The position numbers were made by a program, and so were the translations under genes. From Natronomicrosphaera sp040876735 (GTDB lineage: Bacteria; Planctomycetota; Phycisphaerae; Phycisphaerales; Phycisphaeraceae), in contig JBBDPC010000100.1 of the NCBI GenBank assembly GCA_040876735.1, positions 1-64,000 on the forward strand: DNA of 64,000 bases, written 5' to 3'. Each line of letters begins with the position of its first letter. Position 1 is the first letter of the stretch. The notes beneath the pieces are model-generated. The model made no database searches and was not told the DNA's origin. It saw only the letters and a program-made list of their open reading frames with translations. This document shows, one piece after another, positions 1 through 9,969 of the stretch.

Positions 1-39
1 AGGGCACTACGGCCGGGAAGGTTCTTCTGTTCGCGCCGG

Positions 40-225
40 TCAGGGGCGGTGGCCGGCTTCAATAACCGCAAAAACAACGCCGACGAACACCAGCACCATG
101 AACCAGACCGGATCACGAACGACCGCGAACAGCCACAGCAGTGCCAGGGTCACCGCAATCCCCAGCCACACACCCGCCAGCCGTTGCCACCGCCGCCGCT
201 GTCGCCGACCGAAAAGTCGTGGCAT
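40..225 (-). CDS. Small two-helix membrane protein
   Basis: This is a 61-residue protein of unknown function. A very basic N-terminus (GRRQRRRWQR) precedes two hydrophobic segments at about residues 16-35 and 39-57, separated by a short RDP turn, so a two-helix inner-membrane hairpin with the N-terminus inside is predicted. A GGAAGG motif lies about 12 nt before the ATG. It follows clpX on the same strand but behind a terminator-like hairpin, so it may be a separate unit. I do not recognise a family, and the coding call rests on hydrophobicity and the ribosome site. Confidence 0.45.
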   Translation of the reverse strand: MPRLFGRRQRRRWQRLAGVWLGIAVTLALLWLFAVVRDPVWFMVLVFVGVVFAVIEAGHRP

Positions 226-290
226 GCCATGCTCGCCTTCCGATGTTTCTGCCGACGCATACAGGTCGCGCTCTCGCCGCTAAACGCCAC

Positions 291-314
291 AGCCCCCGAC
301 TTCCGCCGGGGGCT
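291..314 (-). terminator. Terminator-like hairpin after clpX
   Basis: A perfect 8-bp stem (AGCCCCCG at 291-298 pairs with CGGGGGCT at 307-314) encloses an 8-nt loop, about 40 nt downstream of the clpX stop on the minus strand. The following minus-strand bases (GTGGCGTTTA) are only weakly U-rich, so it is a probable rather than certain intrinsic terminator. Confidence 0.45.
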
Positions 315-353
315 ATGGGGCACTTGGTATGAGTTGACGAACAGGCTTCAGCC

Positions 354-1712
<1,359 letters not shown>

Positions 1713-1955
1713 GTATAAAGTCTCAGATAAAAAGGTACGGCGGACGGGGGCGTCGGAAGTTCCGGTGTCCGCCGAAGGTTATGAATCCGTAACACGTGCC
1801 GCCCGGTTAGCCCTAGATCGTCCATCTGGACGCACGCCTTGATGGCGTCGGCGGCTGCTTTTACCGCGCCCGCCACGGTGACGCGGCGCAATGGTAATCA
1901 TACCCGAACGACCGGGGTGGGGTCATGCCCCAGTTGGCGTAATCTCCCGCTTTTT

Positions 1956-2375
1956 TCAATTTCGCCCTTCATCCGGCTTATCGGCGTCGGGCTCATCAGG
2001 CCCGCCCGCCTTTTCACCTTCACCGCCGACCTCCCCCTGCGGCGGCCGGCGACCGCCGGTTTCTTGCTTCAGGGCGGGACCATCCTCGAGGCCGTGACGG
2101 GCCTCGCCCAGCAGTGCGGCCCGGGCCCGCTCGTACTCTTCATCTGACAGATCGCCAGCCGCGTGCATCCGCCGCATGTCCGCGAGTGTGAAGCCCGGCC
2201 GCGTGCCCGGCTGGTCATCCTTAAGCATCCACCGCCGCACCAGCATCGCCACGACGCCCAGCACGACCACCGCCACCGTCAACCCCGCCACCGACCAGAG
2301 CACGCGCGCCGCATCCCAGCCCGGCGGCGTCTGCGCCAGATACAGGCCGATCGGGATGACGCCGTGGCTGGTCAT
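1956..2375 (-). CDS. SHOCT-type single-pass membrane protein
   Basis: This 139-residue protein has a transmembrane helix at about residues 26-48 followed by a cytosolic SHOCT-like motif (FTLADMRRMHAAGDLSDEEY, around residues 62-81) and a disordered Pro/Gly/Glu-rich C-terminal tail. SHOCT motifs are short C-terminal helices that usually mediate oligomerisation, and the cellular role here is unknown. The start at 2375 was preferred over an upstream in-frame ATG because AGGAGG lies about 12 nt before it. It sits between tig and clpX on the same strand, occupying the place where clpP would often be. Confidence 0.7.
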   Translation of the reverse strand: MTSHGVIPIGLYLAQTPPGWDAARVLWSVAGLTVAVVVLGVVAMLVRRWMLKDDQPGTRPGFTLADMRRMHAAGDLSDEEYERARAALLGEARHGLEDGPALKQETGGRRPPQGEVGGEGEKAGGPDEPDADKPDEGRN

Positions 2376-2399
2376 GGAGCGTCCCGCCCTCCTGCTCAC

Positions 2400-2471
2400 A
2401 TTTAGCCGCGGGCCTTGGCCCGCGCTTTGGTCGTGCGGCCGAAGCGCGCGGTGCAAGCACCGCGGCTAAAT
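2400..2471. repeat. TTAGCCGCGG-family inverted repeat, copy 1
   Basis: Perfect 12-bp inverted arms (ATTTAGCCGCGG at 2400-2411 and its complement at 2460-2471) flank a GC-rich centre, in the gap between tig and the SHOCT gene. Related elements with the same TTAGCC/GGCTAA ends are at 43185-43251 and 46274-46378. Confidence 0.7.
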
Positions 2472-2506
2472 GTTCTTGATTCTCGCGTACGGGGTCTGGC
2501 GGCAGG

Positions 2507-3937
2507 TCACGCCTGCTCGATCTTCTCGTCGCTTTCGGTGACCTTGGCCTTCTCGATCACCTTGTCCAGCGTCTTCTGCTCGCGGAGCTGGAGGTAGATC
2601 TGCTCCAGCTCGCCGCGCTGGGCCATCTCCTGCCGCAGCTTCTCGGGCCGCCGGCCCTGCTGCATGGCCATCATCGCGATGCGGCCGTTGATCTCGCCTT
2701 CGCCGACTTCGACTTCCAGCTCCTTGGCGGCCTTGTCGACGATGAAAAACAGCTTGAGCTGGCGCTTCGCCTCGTCTTCCGAGCCGCTGCGCTGCTCGGC
2801 GATCTCCTGCTCGACTTCCTGCTCGGACTTGCCCTGGTAAAGCAGTTCCATCCGCTTGCGGCTGAGCACGCGCTCGGCCTGTCGGCTGGTGAGATCTTCG
2901 GGCAGTTCCATCTCGACCTTCTCGACGAGCTGATCACTGACCTGCTTGTGCATGTCCTCGGTCTGCTGCTGCTTTCGCCGACCTTCGAGCATCTCGCGGA
3001 TGCGCGACTTCATCTCGTCTTCCGACTCGACGCCCATCTGCTGCACGAGCGTTTCGACCGGGGCGGGCTCGACGCGCTCGATGCGGTTGATCTTGAGGGT
3101 GATGGTGATGGGCTGGCCCTTGATCTTCTCGTTCTCGTGAGCCGACGGGCCGGTCATCGAGATGGTCTCGACGTCGCCGACCTTCTTGCCCGCGAGGCGC
3201 TTGCCCAGATCATCGACCACGATGCCCGCCACGTGCCCCTTGAACTCGCGCGATTCACCGGCCACGAGCACATAAGCCTCGGGCTGGTGATCCAGCTCTT
3301 CCGCGTCGTCACCGGTGTTTTCACCGGCGAGCACCTTGACGTCGCAGACAAGGAAGTCGTCGGGCTGGACCTCGCCCTCCTCGACCGCCTTCATGTCGCC
3401 GAAGCGTTCGCGGAAGCGGTCGATCTCCTTGGTGATGTCCTCGTCGGTGACCTCGGCGGAGCGTTTCTTGACTTCGAGCGCTTCCAGCGGCGGGAGGGTG
3501 ACGTCGGGGGTGATCTCGACTTCGACCTCGAACTTCAGCGGACCGGCGTCGGGCAGCTCGATGTTTTCGACGTCTTTGACGTCGGGCTCGCCGAGCACGT
3601 CGATCTTTTCATCTTCGACGGCCTGGGTGTAGCTTTCGCTGAGAAGCTGACCCTTGACGTCGTCCTTGATCGAGTCGCCGAAGCGTCGTTCGATGAGCCG
3701 GCGGGGCGCCCGGCCGCGTCGGAAGCCGGGGAGGACGGCTTCGTCGCGCAGTTGGCCGTAGGCCTTTTCGATCTGTTCCTTGATGCGGGACTCGGGCACT
3801 TCGATGGTGAGCTTCTTGCGAGCCGGGCCGATGTCTTCGACGGTGACGCTCTGCTCGGGGCGTTCTTCGGTGGATTCCGGGGTTTCGGTGGGGTTTCCGG
3901 GGGTGGGTTCGTTGGTGTTGGGATCCTGGTCGGCCAT
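2507..3937 (-). CDS. tig: Trigger factor chaperone
   Basis: Trigger factor is the ribosome-associated peptidyl-prolyl isomerase and chaperone that meets nascent chains at the exit tunnel. The 476-residue product has an acidic, Pro/Thr-rich leader (1-35), the N-terminal ribosome-binding domain with the signature GFRRGRAP at about 71-78, an FKBP-like middle domain (roughly 190-285) and a helical C-terminal chaperone arm. An open frame extends far upstream, but the ATG at 3937 has AGGAG about 10 nt before it and begins the family-like protein. The upstream stretch to 4300 is repeat-derived. The gene heads a minus-strand run with the SHOCT gene and clpX. Confidence 0.93.
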   Translation of the reverse strand: MADQDPNTNEPTPGNPTETPESTEERPEQSVTVEDIGPARKKLTIEVPESRIKEQIEKAYGQLRDEAVLPGFRRGRAPRRLIERRFGDSIKDDVKGQLLSESYTQAVEDEKIDVLGEPDVKDVENIELPDAGPLKFEVEVEITPDVTLPPLEALEVKKRSAEVTDEDITKEIDRFRERFGDMKAVEEGEVQPDDFLVCDVKVLAGENTGDDAEELDHQPEAYVLVAGESREFKGHVAGIVVDDLGKRLAGKKVGDVETISMTGPSAHENEKIKGQPITITLKINRIERVEPAPVETLVQQMGVESEDEMKSRIREMLEGRRKQQQTEDMHKQVSDQLVEKVEMELPEDLTSRQAERVLSRKRMELLYQGKSEQEVEQEIAEQRSGSEDEAKRQLKLFFIVDKAAKELEVEVGEGEINGRIAMMAMQQGRRPEKLRQEMAQRGELEQIYLQLREQKTLDKVIEKAKVTESDEKIEQA

Positions 3938-4140
3938 GGCGCGGAAGCTCCTGCAAGTAGCGACGGTGTGCGTCGTGCGTGATCGGGTTGGTGAATAGAT
4001 GGCGGTGGTGCGGGCGTGGGAGGGGAAGTTCGTTGTCCTGTCGACCCACGCCTGGCGTCGCGCCCGCGGCGACGCCGGTATCTCAACAGGGAACGCGGGA
4101 TTATCGTTTGGAATGGCGGGCGCGTCAATGCGCGGGGGTG

Positions 4141-4358
4141 GGGGTTCGGGATTCGGGATTCGGGGTTCGGGAAAAAACGCCCGAGCCTGAGGAGCGCAGC
4201 GACGAAGGGCGGGATGAGGGGGAATGTGTGATGTGTGATGTGTGATCGATGATGTCAGGGAGCGCCAGGCGGTCCCGGTGAACGATCGATTACAGATCAT
4301 CGATCACAGATTGATCGATCACCCTGATCCGGGGCTTCGCGGACTCAGCCCTCGGCTT
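4141..4358 (+). repeat. Composite intergenic repeat, copy A
   Basis: This is a mosaic of short modules in a fixed order: TTCGGGATTCGGG-type units, a GAGGAGCGCAGCGACGAAGG module, three tandem TGTGATG units, an ATCGATGATGTCAG module, and a final module whose reverse complement begins AAGCCGAGGGCTGAG. The same order appears in opposite orientation at 32641-32866. It lies between divergent tig and the DUF2868 gene, and a third copy of the last module is inside topA. Confidence 0.85.
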
Positions 4359-4425
4359 GGGGGGGGTGTTGTCGAGGTTGCCGGTGCGGGCGCTTTGAGG
4401 GTTGGTTGCGGATAGGATTGGGGCT

Positions 4426-6678
4426 ATGACGGATGTGGATGGGCATGGTGAGACATCGTCGACGCGGGGGCGCGTGCTGGCGGAGGCGGTGCGGGCGTAT
4501 GAGGCGGCTGCGCCGGGGGGGGCGGGGGTTGACGATCGCGCGGCGGAGGCGGCGGGCCGGGCTGTCGGGGGCGACTTTGAGCGGCGGCTGGTGGCGCGGG
4601 CGGCGGCGTTGCCGGCGGCGGGGAAGTTGTCGCAGGCGCTGGATCGGGTGACGCGGGCGGGCAAGTGGGCGGTGGTGGTGGGCGTGGTGTTGATGGCGGT
4701 GGCCGGCGCGGGAGCGGCGCGGGGGGCGATGGCGGTGAGTGTGGACGGGGGAGCTTCCGGGGGCGGAGGGATATCCGGGGGCGGCGGGCAGACGGTCAAT
4801 GTGTTCTGGGCGTTGGGGGCGTTGCTGGGGGTGCAGACGTTGTTGCTGTTGGGGTGGCTGGTGGCGATGGTCGGTTGGCCGGGCGGCGCGGGGCAGGGGT
4901 CGTTGGGGGCGGCGGTGCTGGGGGCGGGTCGTTGGCTGGCGTCGCGGGTGGATCGCAGTGCGGAGCAGTTGGCGGCGATGGAGGCGGTGACGGGCACGCT
5001 GATGCGCAGCGGCGCGGGGCGGTGGGTGTTCGGCCTGGTGAGTCATGCGCTGTGGGCGGGGTTCAACGTGGGTTGCCTGGTGATGCTGCTGGTGCTGTTG
5101 AGCGTGCGGCATTACACGTTTGCATGGGAGACGACGATTCTGTCGCCGGAGGCGTACGTGCAGCTGACGCAATGGCTGGCGGCGCTGCCGGGGGTGTTGG
5201 GGCTGCCGGCGCCGACGGTGGAACAGGTGGTGGCGACACAGGCGGTGGCGGAGGCGGAGGCGTTGAACGAAGCGCGGTGGGCGTGGGCGGGCTTGCTGGC
5301 GGGGTCGCTGGTCTGTTACGGGCTGGCGCCACGGGCGCTGCTGGCGGTGGGTTGTGCACTGGCGGCGTGGCGGGCGCAGCGGCGATGGCGATTGGACGTG
5401 ACGCTGCCGGGGTATGGTCGGCTGCGTGAGCGGTTGATGCCGACGACGCGGGCGCTGGGCGTGGTGGAGGGTGCGGATGTTGAAGGAGAGACGGAGGAGG
5501 CGCTGAGCCAGGAGCGGCGGGGCGAAGGGAGGCCGGTGGGGCCGGCGGCGATTGTGGCGGTGGAGGTGCGGTCGCATGAGGGGGTGTGGCCGCCGGTGGT
5601 GGATGACGTGCAGTGGCGGGACCTGGGGTTTGTGGATGATCGCGAAGGTCGGCGGCGGGTGATCGAGGCGTTGGAAGCGAGCGAGGTGGAGCCGGCCGTG
5701 CTGGTGGTGGTCTGCGAGCTGGCGGCGACGCCGGACCGGGGCACGGAGCGTTACCTCGGCGAGTTGCGGCGGACGGTGACGCGGTCGCCCCTGCTGCTGC
5801 TCACCGGCGGGCAGGCGCTGCGCGAGCGCGGCGACACGGAAGCGATCGGCCGACGCTTGTCGCAGTGGCGCACGCTGGCGGAGCGGGTGGGCATCGACGG
5901 CGATGCCGTGCTCGACCTCGACCTCGACCACGCCACCGATGCGAGCCTGCGCCAACTGGCCCAGCGACTGCCGCGCGACCAAGACACGACCACGCCCCCC
6001 GCTGCCGGCCACACCCGCCACCTCGAAGCCGCCTTCGACCGCATCGTCACGCATGCCCGACAGTGGCAAGGCCCGCCCGATCCGCCGGCGCGGTCGAAGC
6101 TGCATCGCGAGATCGCCGCGCTCTATCGCAGCGACGGCGGCGGTGATGCCAAAGCGCTGACGAAGCTGCTCGATGTGCCGACCGACTTCCGGGGCGACTG
6201 GCAGAGCAAGGTGCGCAACAGCGCCAGCCGGGTGGTCGACATGCTGCCACCGAGCCTGCGCCTACGGCCGCGCTGGCTGGCGGCGGGCGCGGCGTCGGGC
6301 GCATTGGGCTGCGTGGCCGCCGCGACGCTGCTGTCGCCGCTGGCCATCGCCGCACTGCCGACGTGGACGGCCATTGGCGCCGCCATCGCCGCCGCGGCGC
6401 AGCCGCGCGGCGGGCATACGGTTTCCGACGTGCCGCAAGACGCGGACGAGGCATTGCACAGCGACGACTATACGGAAGCCGTGGACGCCGCCGCGCTGTT
6501 CGCCATGCTGCTTCAGTTGCAGGGGCTAGGCGAAGCGACCATCTCGCGCGTGCTCGACCGCGTGCTTACCGACGTGGACGATACCCGCCGACTTACCGAC
6601 GCCGACGCGGTGCGCCGCTGGTTGGATGAGTTGCGTCATCGCTTCGACGTTGCCTTCGCTGAGGAGGTGCGGGCATGA
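4426..6678 (+). CDS. DUF2868-family membrane protein
   Basis: This is a 750-residue protein of unknown function. After an 80-residue soluble N-terminus there are four hydrophobic segments at about 81-102, 124-150, 198-226 and 285-315, a cytosolic region of about 300 residues, and a further hydrophobic stretch near 620-660. The arrangement and the partner gene fit DUF2868. The ATG at 4426 has AGGATTGGGG just upstream. The stop overlaps the next start in an ATGA (6675-6678), so translation is coupled to the DUF3482 GTPase. The two families are known as neighbours, which suggests a membrane-anchored GTPase module, but no substrate is known. Confidence 0.75.
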   Translation: MTDVDGHGETSSTRGRVLAEAVRAYEAAAPGGAGVDDRAAEAAGRAVGGDFERRLVARAAALPAAGKLSQALDRVTRAGKWAVVVGVVLMAVAGAGAARGAMAVSVDGGASGGGGISGGGGQTVNVFWALGALLGVQTLLLLGWLVAMVGWPGGAGQGSLGAAVLGAGRWLASRVDRSAEQLAAMEAVTGTLMRSGAGRWVFGLVSHALWAGFNVGCLVMLLVLLSVRHYTFAWETTILSPEAYVQLTQWLAALPGVLGLPAPTVEQVVATQAVAEAEALNEARWAWAGLLAGSLVCYGLAPRALLAVGCALAAWRAQRRWRLDVTLPGYGRLRERLMPTTRALGVVEGADVEGETEEALSQERRGEGRPVGPAAIVAVEVRSHEGVWPPVVDDVQWRDLGFVDDREGRRRVIEALEASEVEPAVLVVVCELAATPDRGTERYLGELRRTVTRSPLLLLTGGQALRERGDTEAIGRRLSQWRTLAERVGIDGDAVLDLDLDHATDASLRQLAQRLPRDQDTTTPPAAGHTRHLEAAFDRIVTHARQWQGPPDPPARSKLHREIAALYRSDGGGDAKALTKLLDVPTDFRGDWQSKVRNSASRVVDMLPPSLRLRPRWLAAGAASGALGCVAAATLLSPLAIAALPTWTAIGAAIAAAAQPRGGHTVSDVPQDADEALHSDDYTEAVDAAALFAMLLQLQGLGEATISRVLDRVLTDVDDTRRLTDADAVRRWLDELRHRFDVAFAEEVRA

Positions 6679-8105
6679 ATGCTGCCGCTCGCACCGCTGC
6701 ATCCGCCGAGCCGCTGCGCGTCGCCGTCGTCGGCCACACCAACACGGGCAAGACATCGCTGCTGCGCACGCTCACGCGCGACCGCGCCTTCGGCGAAGTC
6801 TCCGACCGCCCCGCCACCACGCGCGACGTCCGCGGCGCCGCCCTGCTCGTCCAGGGCCAGCCCGTGGCCGAGCTGTACGACACGCCGGGCCTGGAAGATT
6901 CCATCAGCCTGCTCGAACACCTCGAACAGTTCCGCGACGACCATCGCACCACCGGCCACGACCTCGTCGCCCGCTTCCTCGAACACGACGACGCCCGCCG
7001 CCGCTTCCCGCAAGAAGCCAAGGCGATCCGGCAGGTGATGGCGGCGCAAGTGGCGCTCTACGTCATCGACGCGCGCGAGCCGGTGCTGGGCAAGTATCGC
7101 GATGAGCTGGCCATCCTCGCCTGGTGTGCCCGGCCGGTCGTGCCGGTGCTCAACTTCGTCGCCGACACGGCCCACGCCCGCACCGCCGAGTGGCGCGAGC
7201 AGCTGGCCAAGCTCAACCTCCATGCCGTCGCCGAGTTCGACACGGTCGTGCTCGACGAATCGGGCGAGCAACGGCTGTTCGAGAAGATGCGCACCTTGCT
7301 CGACAGCCATCGCGCCACGCTCGACGCGCTGATCGCCGACCGCCAACGGCTGCGCGACGAGTTGACGCGCAGCGCGGCGATGATCGTGGCCGACCTGCTG
7401 ATCGACGCCGCCGCCTGCGTCGTCCGCGCCCCCGCCGACGAGCCGGGCAAGGTTGACGCCGCCATGGAACAGCTCAAGCAGCGCGTCCGGCAGCGCGAGC
7501 AACGGGCGGTGGAGCAGTTGCTCGACCTCTTCCGCTTCGGGCAGGAAGACTACCTCGGCCACGACCTGCCGCTGGAGAACGGCGAGTGGGGTTGGGACCT
7601 GTTCAACCCCGAGACCATGAAACGCTTCGGCGTCCGCACCGGCGGCGGCGCGGCGGCGGGTGCGGCGGCGGGGCTCGCCATCGACGCCATCAGCGGCGGC
7701 CTCACGCTCGGCCTGCCCACCGCGGTCGGCGCAGCGCTCGGCGGCCTGCTCGGCTCCGGGTCGGCCGAGGGGCGACGCCTCTTCGACCGCCTGCGCGGCT
7801 ACAGCGAACTGCGCTGCAACAACGCCACGCTCCAGTTGCTCACCGTCCGCCAGCTCGCCCTCGTCCGCGCCCTGCTCCAGCGCGGCCACGCGAGCCCCGC
7901 GCCGCTGCGCCTCGACGCCGACCAGGCCCCCGTCACCGCCCGCCGCCTGCCCGAACCGCTCCAGCGTGCCCGCGCCCAACCCGCTTGGTCACACCTCAAC
8001 AGCCCGGCCGCCACGGCCTTCGCCGGCCCGCCGCGCCGCCGCGACGCCGCCGTCGCCGACCTCGCCGACCAGTTGCACCACACCCTCCGCCGACCCGAGG
8101 CATAA
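6675..8105 (+). CDS. DUF3482-family GTP-binding protein
   Basis: This is a 476-residue TRAFAC-type GTPase. The P-loop G-HTNT-GKT spans residues 20-27, switch I threonines are at 48-49 and the G3 motif DTPG at 69-72. The G4 position reads LNFVAD rather than canonical NKxD, so guanine specificity is by family inference. A helical middle region leads to a Gly/Ala-rich hydrophobic hairpin (about 325-360) that could touch the membrane, then the DUF3482-type C-terminus. It overlaps the DUF2868 gene by 4 nt. Function is unknown beyond nucleotide binding. Confidence 0.78.
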   Translation: MNAAARTAASAEPLRVAVVGHTNTGKTSLLRTLTRDRAFGEVSDRPATTRDVRGAALLVQGQPVAELYDTPGLEDSISLLEHLEQFRDDHRTTGHDLVARFLEHDDARRRFPQEAKAIRQVMAAQVALYVIDAREPVLGKYRDELAILAWCARPVVPVLNFVADTAHARTAEWREQLAKLNLHAVAEFDTVVLDESGEQRLFEKMRTLLDSHRATLDALIADRQRLRDELTRSAAMIVADLLIDAAACVVRAPADEPGKVDAAMEQLKQRVRQREQRAVEQLLDLFRFGQEDYLGHDLPLENGEWGWDLFNPETMKRFGVRTGGGAAAGAAAGLAIDAISGGLTLGLPTAVGAALGGLLGSGSAEGRRLFDRLRGYSELRCNNATLQLLTVRQLALVRALLQRGHASPAPLRLDADQAPVTARRLPEPLQRARAQPAWSHLNSPAATAFAGPPRRRDAAVADLADQLHHTLRRPEA

Positions 8106-8125
8106 GCGTACCCCGCCGTCTCCGG

Positions 8126-8258
8126 CTCCCCTCCCTTTGGGAGGGGCTGGGGGAGGGGGCCACCGGCCGCTATGACGCTACGTCCGCGCCGATGACGTAA
8201 GGCACTCGCAGACAACGCTTCCCCAACGCCTCCCGAGGGGGGGAGCCGGACGCGCCTG
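8126..8258. repeat. CTCCCTTTGGGAGG-type palindromic repeat
   Basis: The segment opens with CCGGCTCCCCTCCC followed by TTTGGGAGGGG and closes with GGGGGGAGCCGG, so the outer and inner parts can pair. This type of CTCCCTTTGGGAGG sequence is common in intergenic DNA of many bacteria. It occupies the first half of the gap behind the DUF3482 gene. Confidence 0.5.
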
Positions 8259-8275
8259 CTCCGGCCGCCCCCGCG

Positions 8276-8362
8276 TAGTGGTTCATTCCGGTCTTTTGGT
8301 GGGGCAGGCGTCCCGCCTGTCGGCGGGCGAGACGTCCGCCCCACTTGGAAAGCGAACCACTA
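8276..8362. repeat. TAGTGG...CCACTA inverted repeat, copy 1
   Basis: TAGTGG at 8276 and CCACTA at 8357-8362 bound an element whose arms carry GGTGGGGCAGGCGTCCCGCC and its near-complement. The architecture matches 31496-31625, and the core GGGGC(A/G)GGCGTCTCGCC recurs at 47999, 49511 and 51329. It lies just before the pilin-like gene. Confidence 0.75.
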
Positions 8363-8521
8363 CCCGCCCCCGGAATTTCATTGACACCCCCCTGCCCTCG
8401 ACTACGATGGCTTTTACGAGTGTTCGACCCTTTCTCGCCCTGTCGTCAGGACCACCCGGTCGAGCCATTGGACAGCCAGACGCACAGCCCACAAACTGTG
8501 CTCTCCAGGGGAACCGCCGCC

Positions 8522-9469
8522 ATGCGCACCGCGCCACATCATCACCCGTCCGCCGGCCCACCACGCGACGCCGCCTTCACCCTCATCGAGCTGCTGGTGG
8601 TCATGGCCATCATCGCCCTGCTCGTCGCCCTCGCCATGCCCGCGCTCTCGGCCGCGCGACGCAGTGCCGAACGCCTTCGCTGCGCCTCCAACCTCCGGCA
8701 GGTCACCCTCGCGGGGCTGACCTTCCTCGGCGACTACAACCATCGCGTCCAGCCCGCCTCCGCGCACGCCTGGGCCGTCGCACAGGACTCCAGCCAGCGC
8801 CGCTGGCGCTACGACCGCGACGACGGTCAACTTCTGGACTGGGCCAGCGCCCTGCTGCCCTACCTCGGCGAAACCAGCAGCGACCACTTCCGCAACGCCT
8901 CCGACCGCGCCTGGCCCATCTTCCAGTGCCCCAGCGACCCGGCCATGAGCGAAGCCGACCCCGGCGCCCGGCTCCTCCACGGCTTCGGCAACGCCCGCAG
9001 CCCCGTCTCCTTCGGCATCAACTACGACATCGCCGGCCTGGTCAACAACGCCAGCCCGCTCACCCCCCACCTCGGCGGCTTCGACGCCAGTGGCTCCATC
9101 AGCCTCTACGGCGGCACCCATGGCAGCCCGAACGGCCCGCTCAACACCGAACTCGAACAGGTCCACCAGCCCGCCAGCACCATGCTCTACGCCGAGTGCG
9201 GCACACGCCAGGGCCCCACCGCTCGCCCCGGCTCGCCGCTGGGCTGGCAGTCCGACGCCCTCTACTACAGCACCCACACCCACAGCTTCACCGGCCCCGG
9301 CCACGCCGGCGGCGGCACGCTCGCTCACGTCCGCAGCCACACGGCCGGCGACCGCATCCCCCTCGACCGCCACGCCGGGGCGATCAACATCGCCTACGTC
9401 GACGGCCACGTGGGGCTGGTGTCGCGCAACGCTTTCGACCGCGTCCGCGTCTCCCCTTACGCCGATTGA
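8522..9469 (+). CDS. Pilin-like protein with type IV leader and H-X9-DG motif
   Basis: This is a 315-residue exported protein of the planctomycete pilin-like (type II secretion/pseudopilin) kind. The prepilin motif FTLIELLVV begins at residue 19, with Glu at +5 and a following hydrophobic helix to about residue 40. Ala rather than the usual Gly sits at -1 of the predicted cleavage site. Near the C-terminus H-AGAINIAYV-DG is an exact H-X9-DG motif. AGGGGA precedes the ATG by about 10 nt, which selects this start. Such proteins are numerous in planctomycetes and their individual roles are mostly unknown. It precedes the tRNA gene. Confidence 0.85.
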   Translation: MRTAPHHHPSAGPPRDAAFTLIELLVVMAIIALLVALAMPALSAARRSAERLRCASNLRQVTLAGLTFLGDYNHRVQPASAHAWAVAQDSSQRRWRYDRDDGQLLDWASALLPYLGETSSDHFRNASDRAWPIFQCPSDPAMSEADPGARLLHGFGNARSPVSFGINYDIAGLVNNASPLTPHLGGFDASGSISLYGGTHGSPNGPLNTELEQVHQPASTMLYAECGTRQGPTARPGSPLGWQSDALYYSTHTHSFTGPGHAGGGTLAHVRSHTAGDRIPLDRHAGAINIAYVDGHVGLVSRNAFDRVRVSPYAD

Positions 9470-9535
9470 GCCCGCGCCGCCCCCGCTTGCCCCCGCCCGG
9501 CGACTGGCTTATACTTCTGCCCGCCAACACCAGAT

Positions 9536-9608
<73 letters not shown>

Positions 9609-9618
9609 CTTTCAGATC

Positions 9619-9649
9619 AAGCCCGCCTTTTCACAAGGCGGGCTTTTTT
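9619..9649 (+). terminator. Intrinsic terminator after tRNA-Ala
   Basis: The 9-bp stem AAGCCCGCC (9619-9627) and GGCGGGCTT (9637-9645), with a 9-nt loop, runs into a T tract ending at 9649. It ends the tRNA transcript. Confidence 0.9.
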
Positions 9650-9766
9650 GTGACGCATTTCAGCTATCAGATCACGAAATATCGCTATTGCCTCCCTCCA
9701 TGGCGAAGGGTACGCTTGCAGACGCGAACCGGCGTGGCGTTCCAGACTTCGTCCGAGAACCCTTCT

Positions 9767-9840
9767 GCAGGTGGCACAGGCCTCTCGTCTGTGCATGTGA
9801 GGTTGAAAGCTCCACAGGCCAGACGCCTGGACCACCCGAT
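9767..9840. repeat. Palindromic CAGGC-type repeat
   Basis: The segment holds GGCACAGGCCTCTCGTCTGTG followed by CCACAGGCCAGACGCCTGG, which can fold on themselves. It resembles the cores of the TAGTGG family. No convincing gene was found in 9650-9969; open frames there are compositionally unlike proteins. Confidence 0.4.
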
Positions 9841-9969
9841 TTCGGAGGCCGCCGGGTTCTCGTACGAAGCTTGGAGCCCGACGTTGATCAACCATCTGTC
9901 GCAAATCACGGGGACGACGCACAACCTGACCGTGCCACCGCAGCACGTGGGAACAGGACCGGGTTCGCC

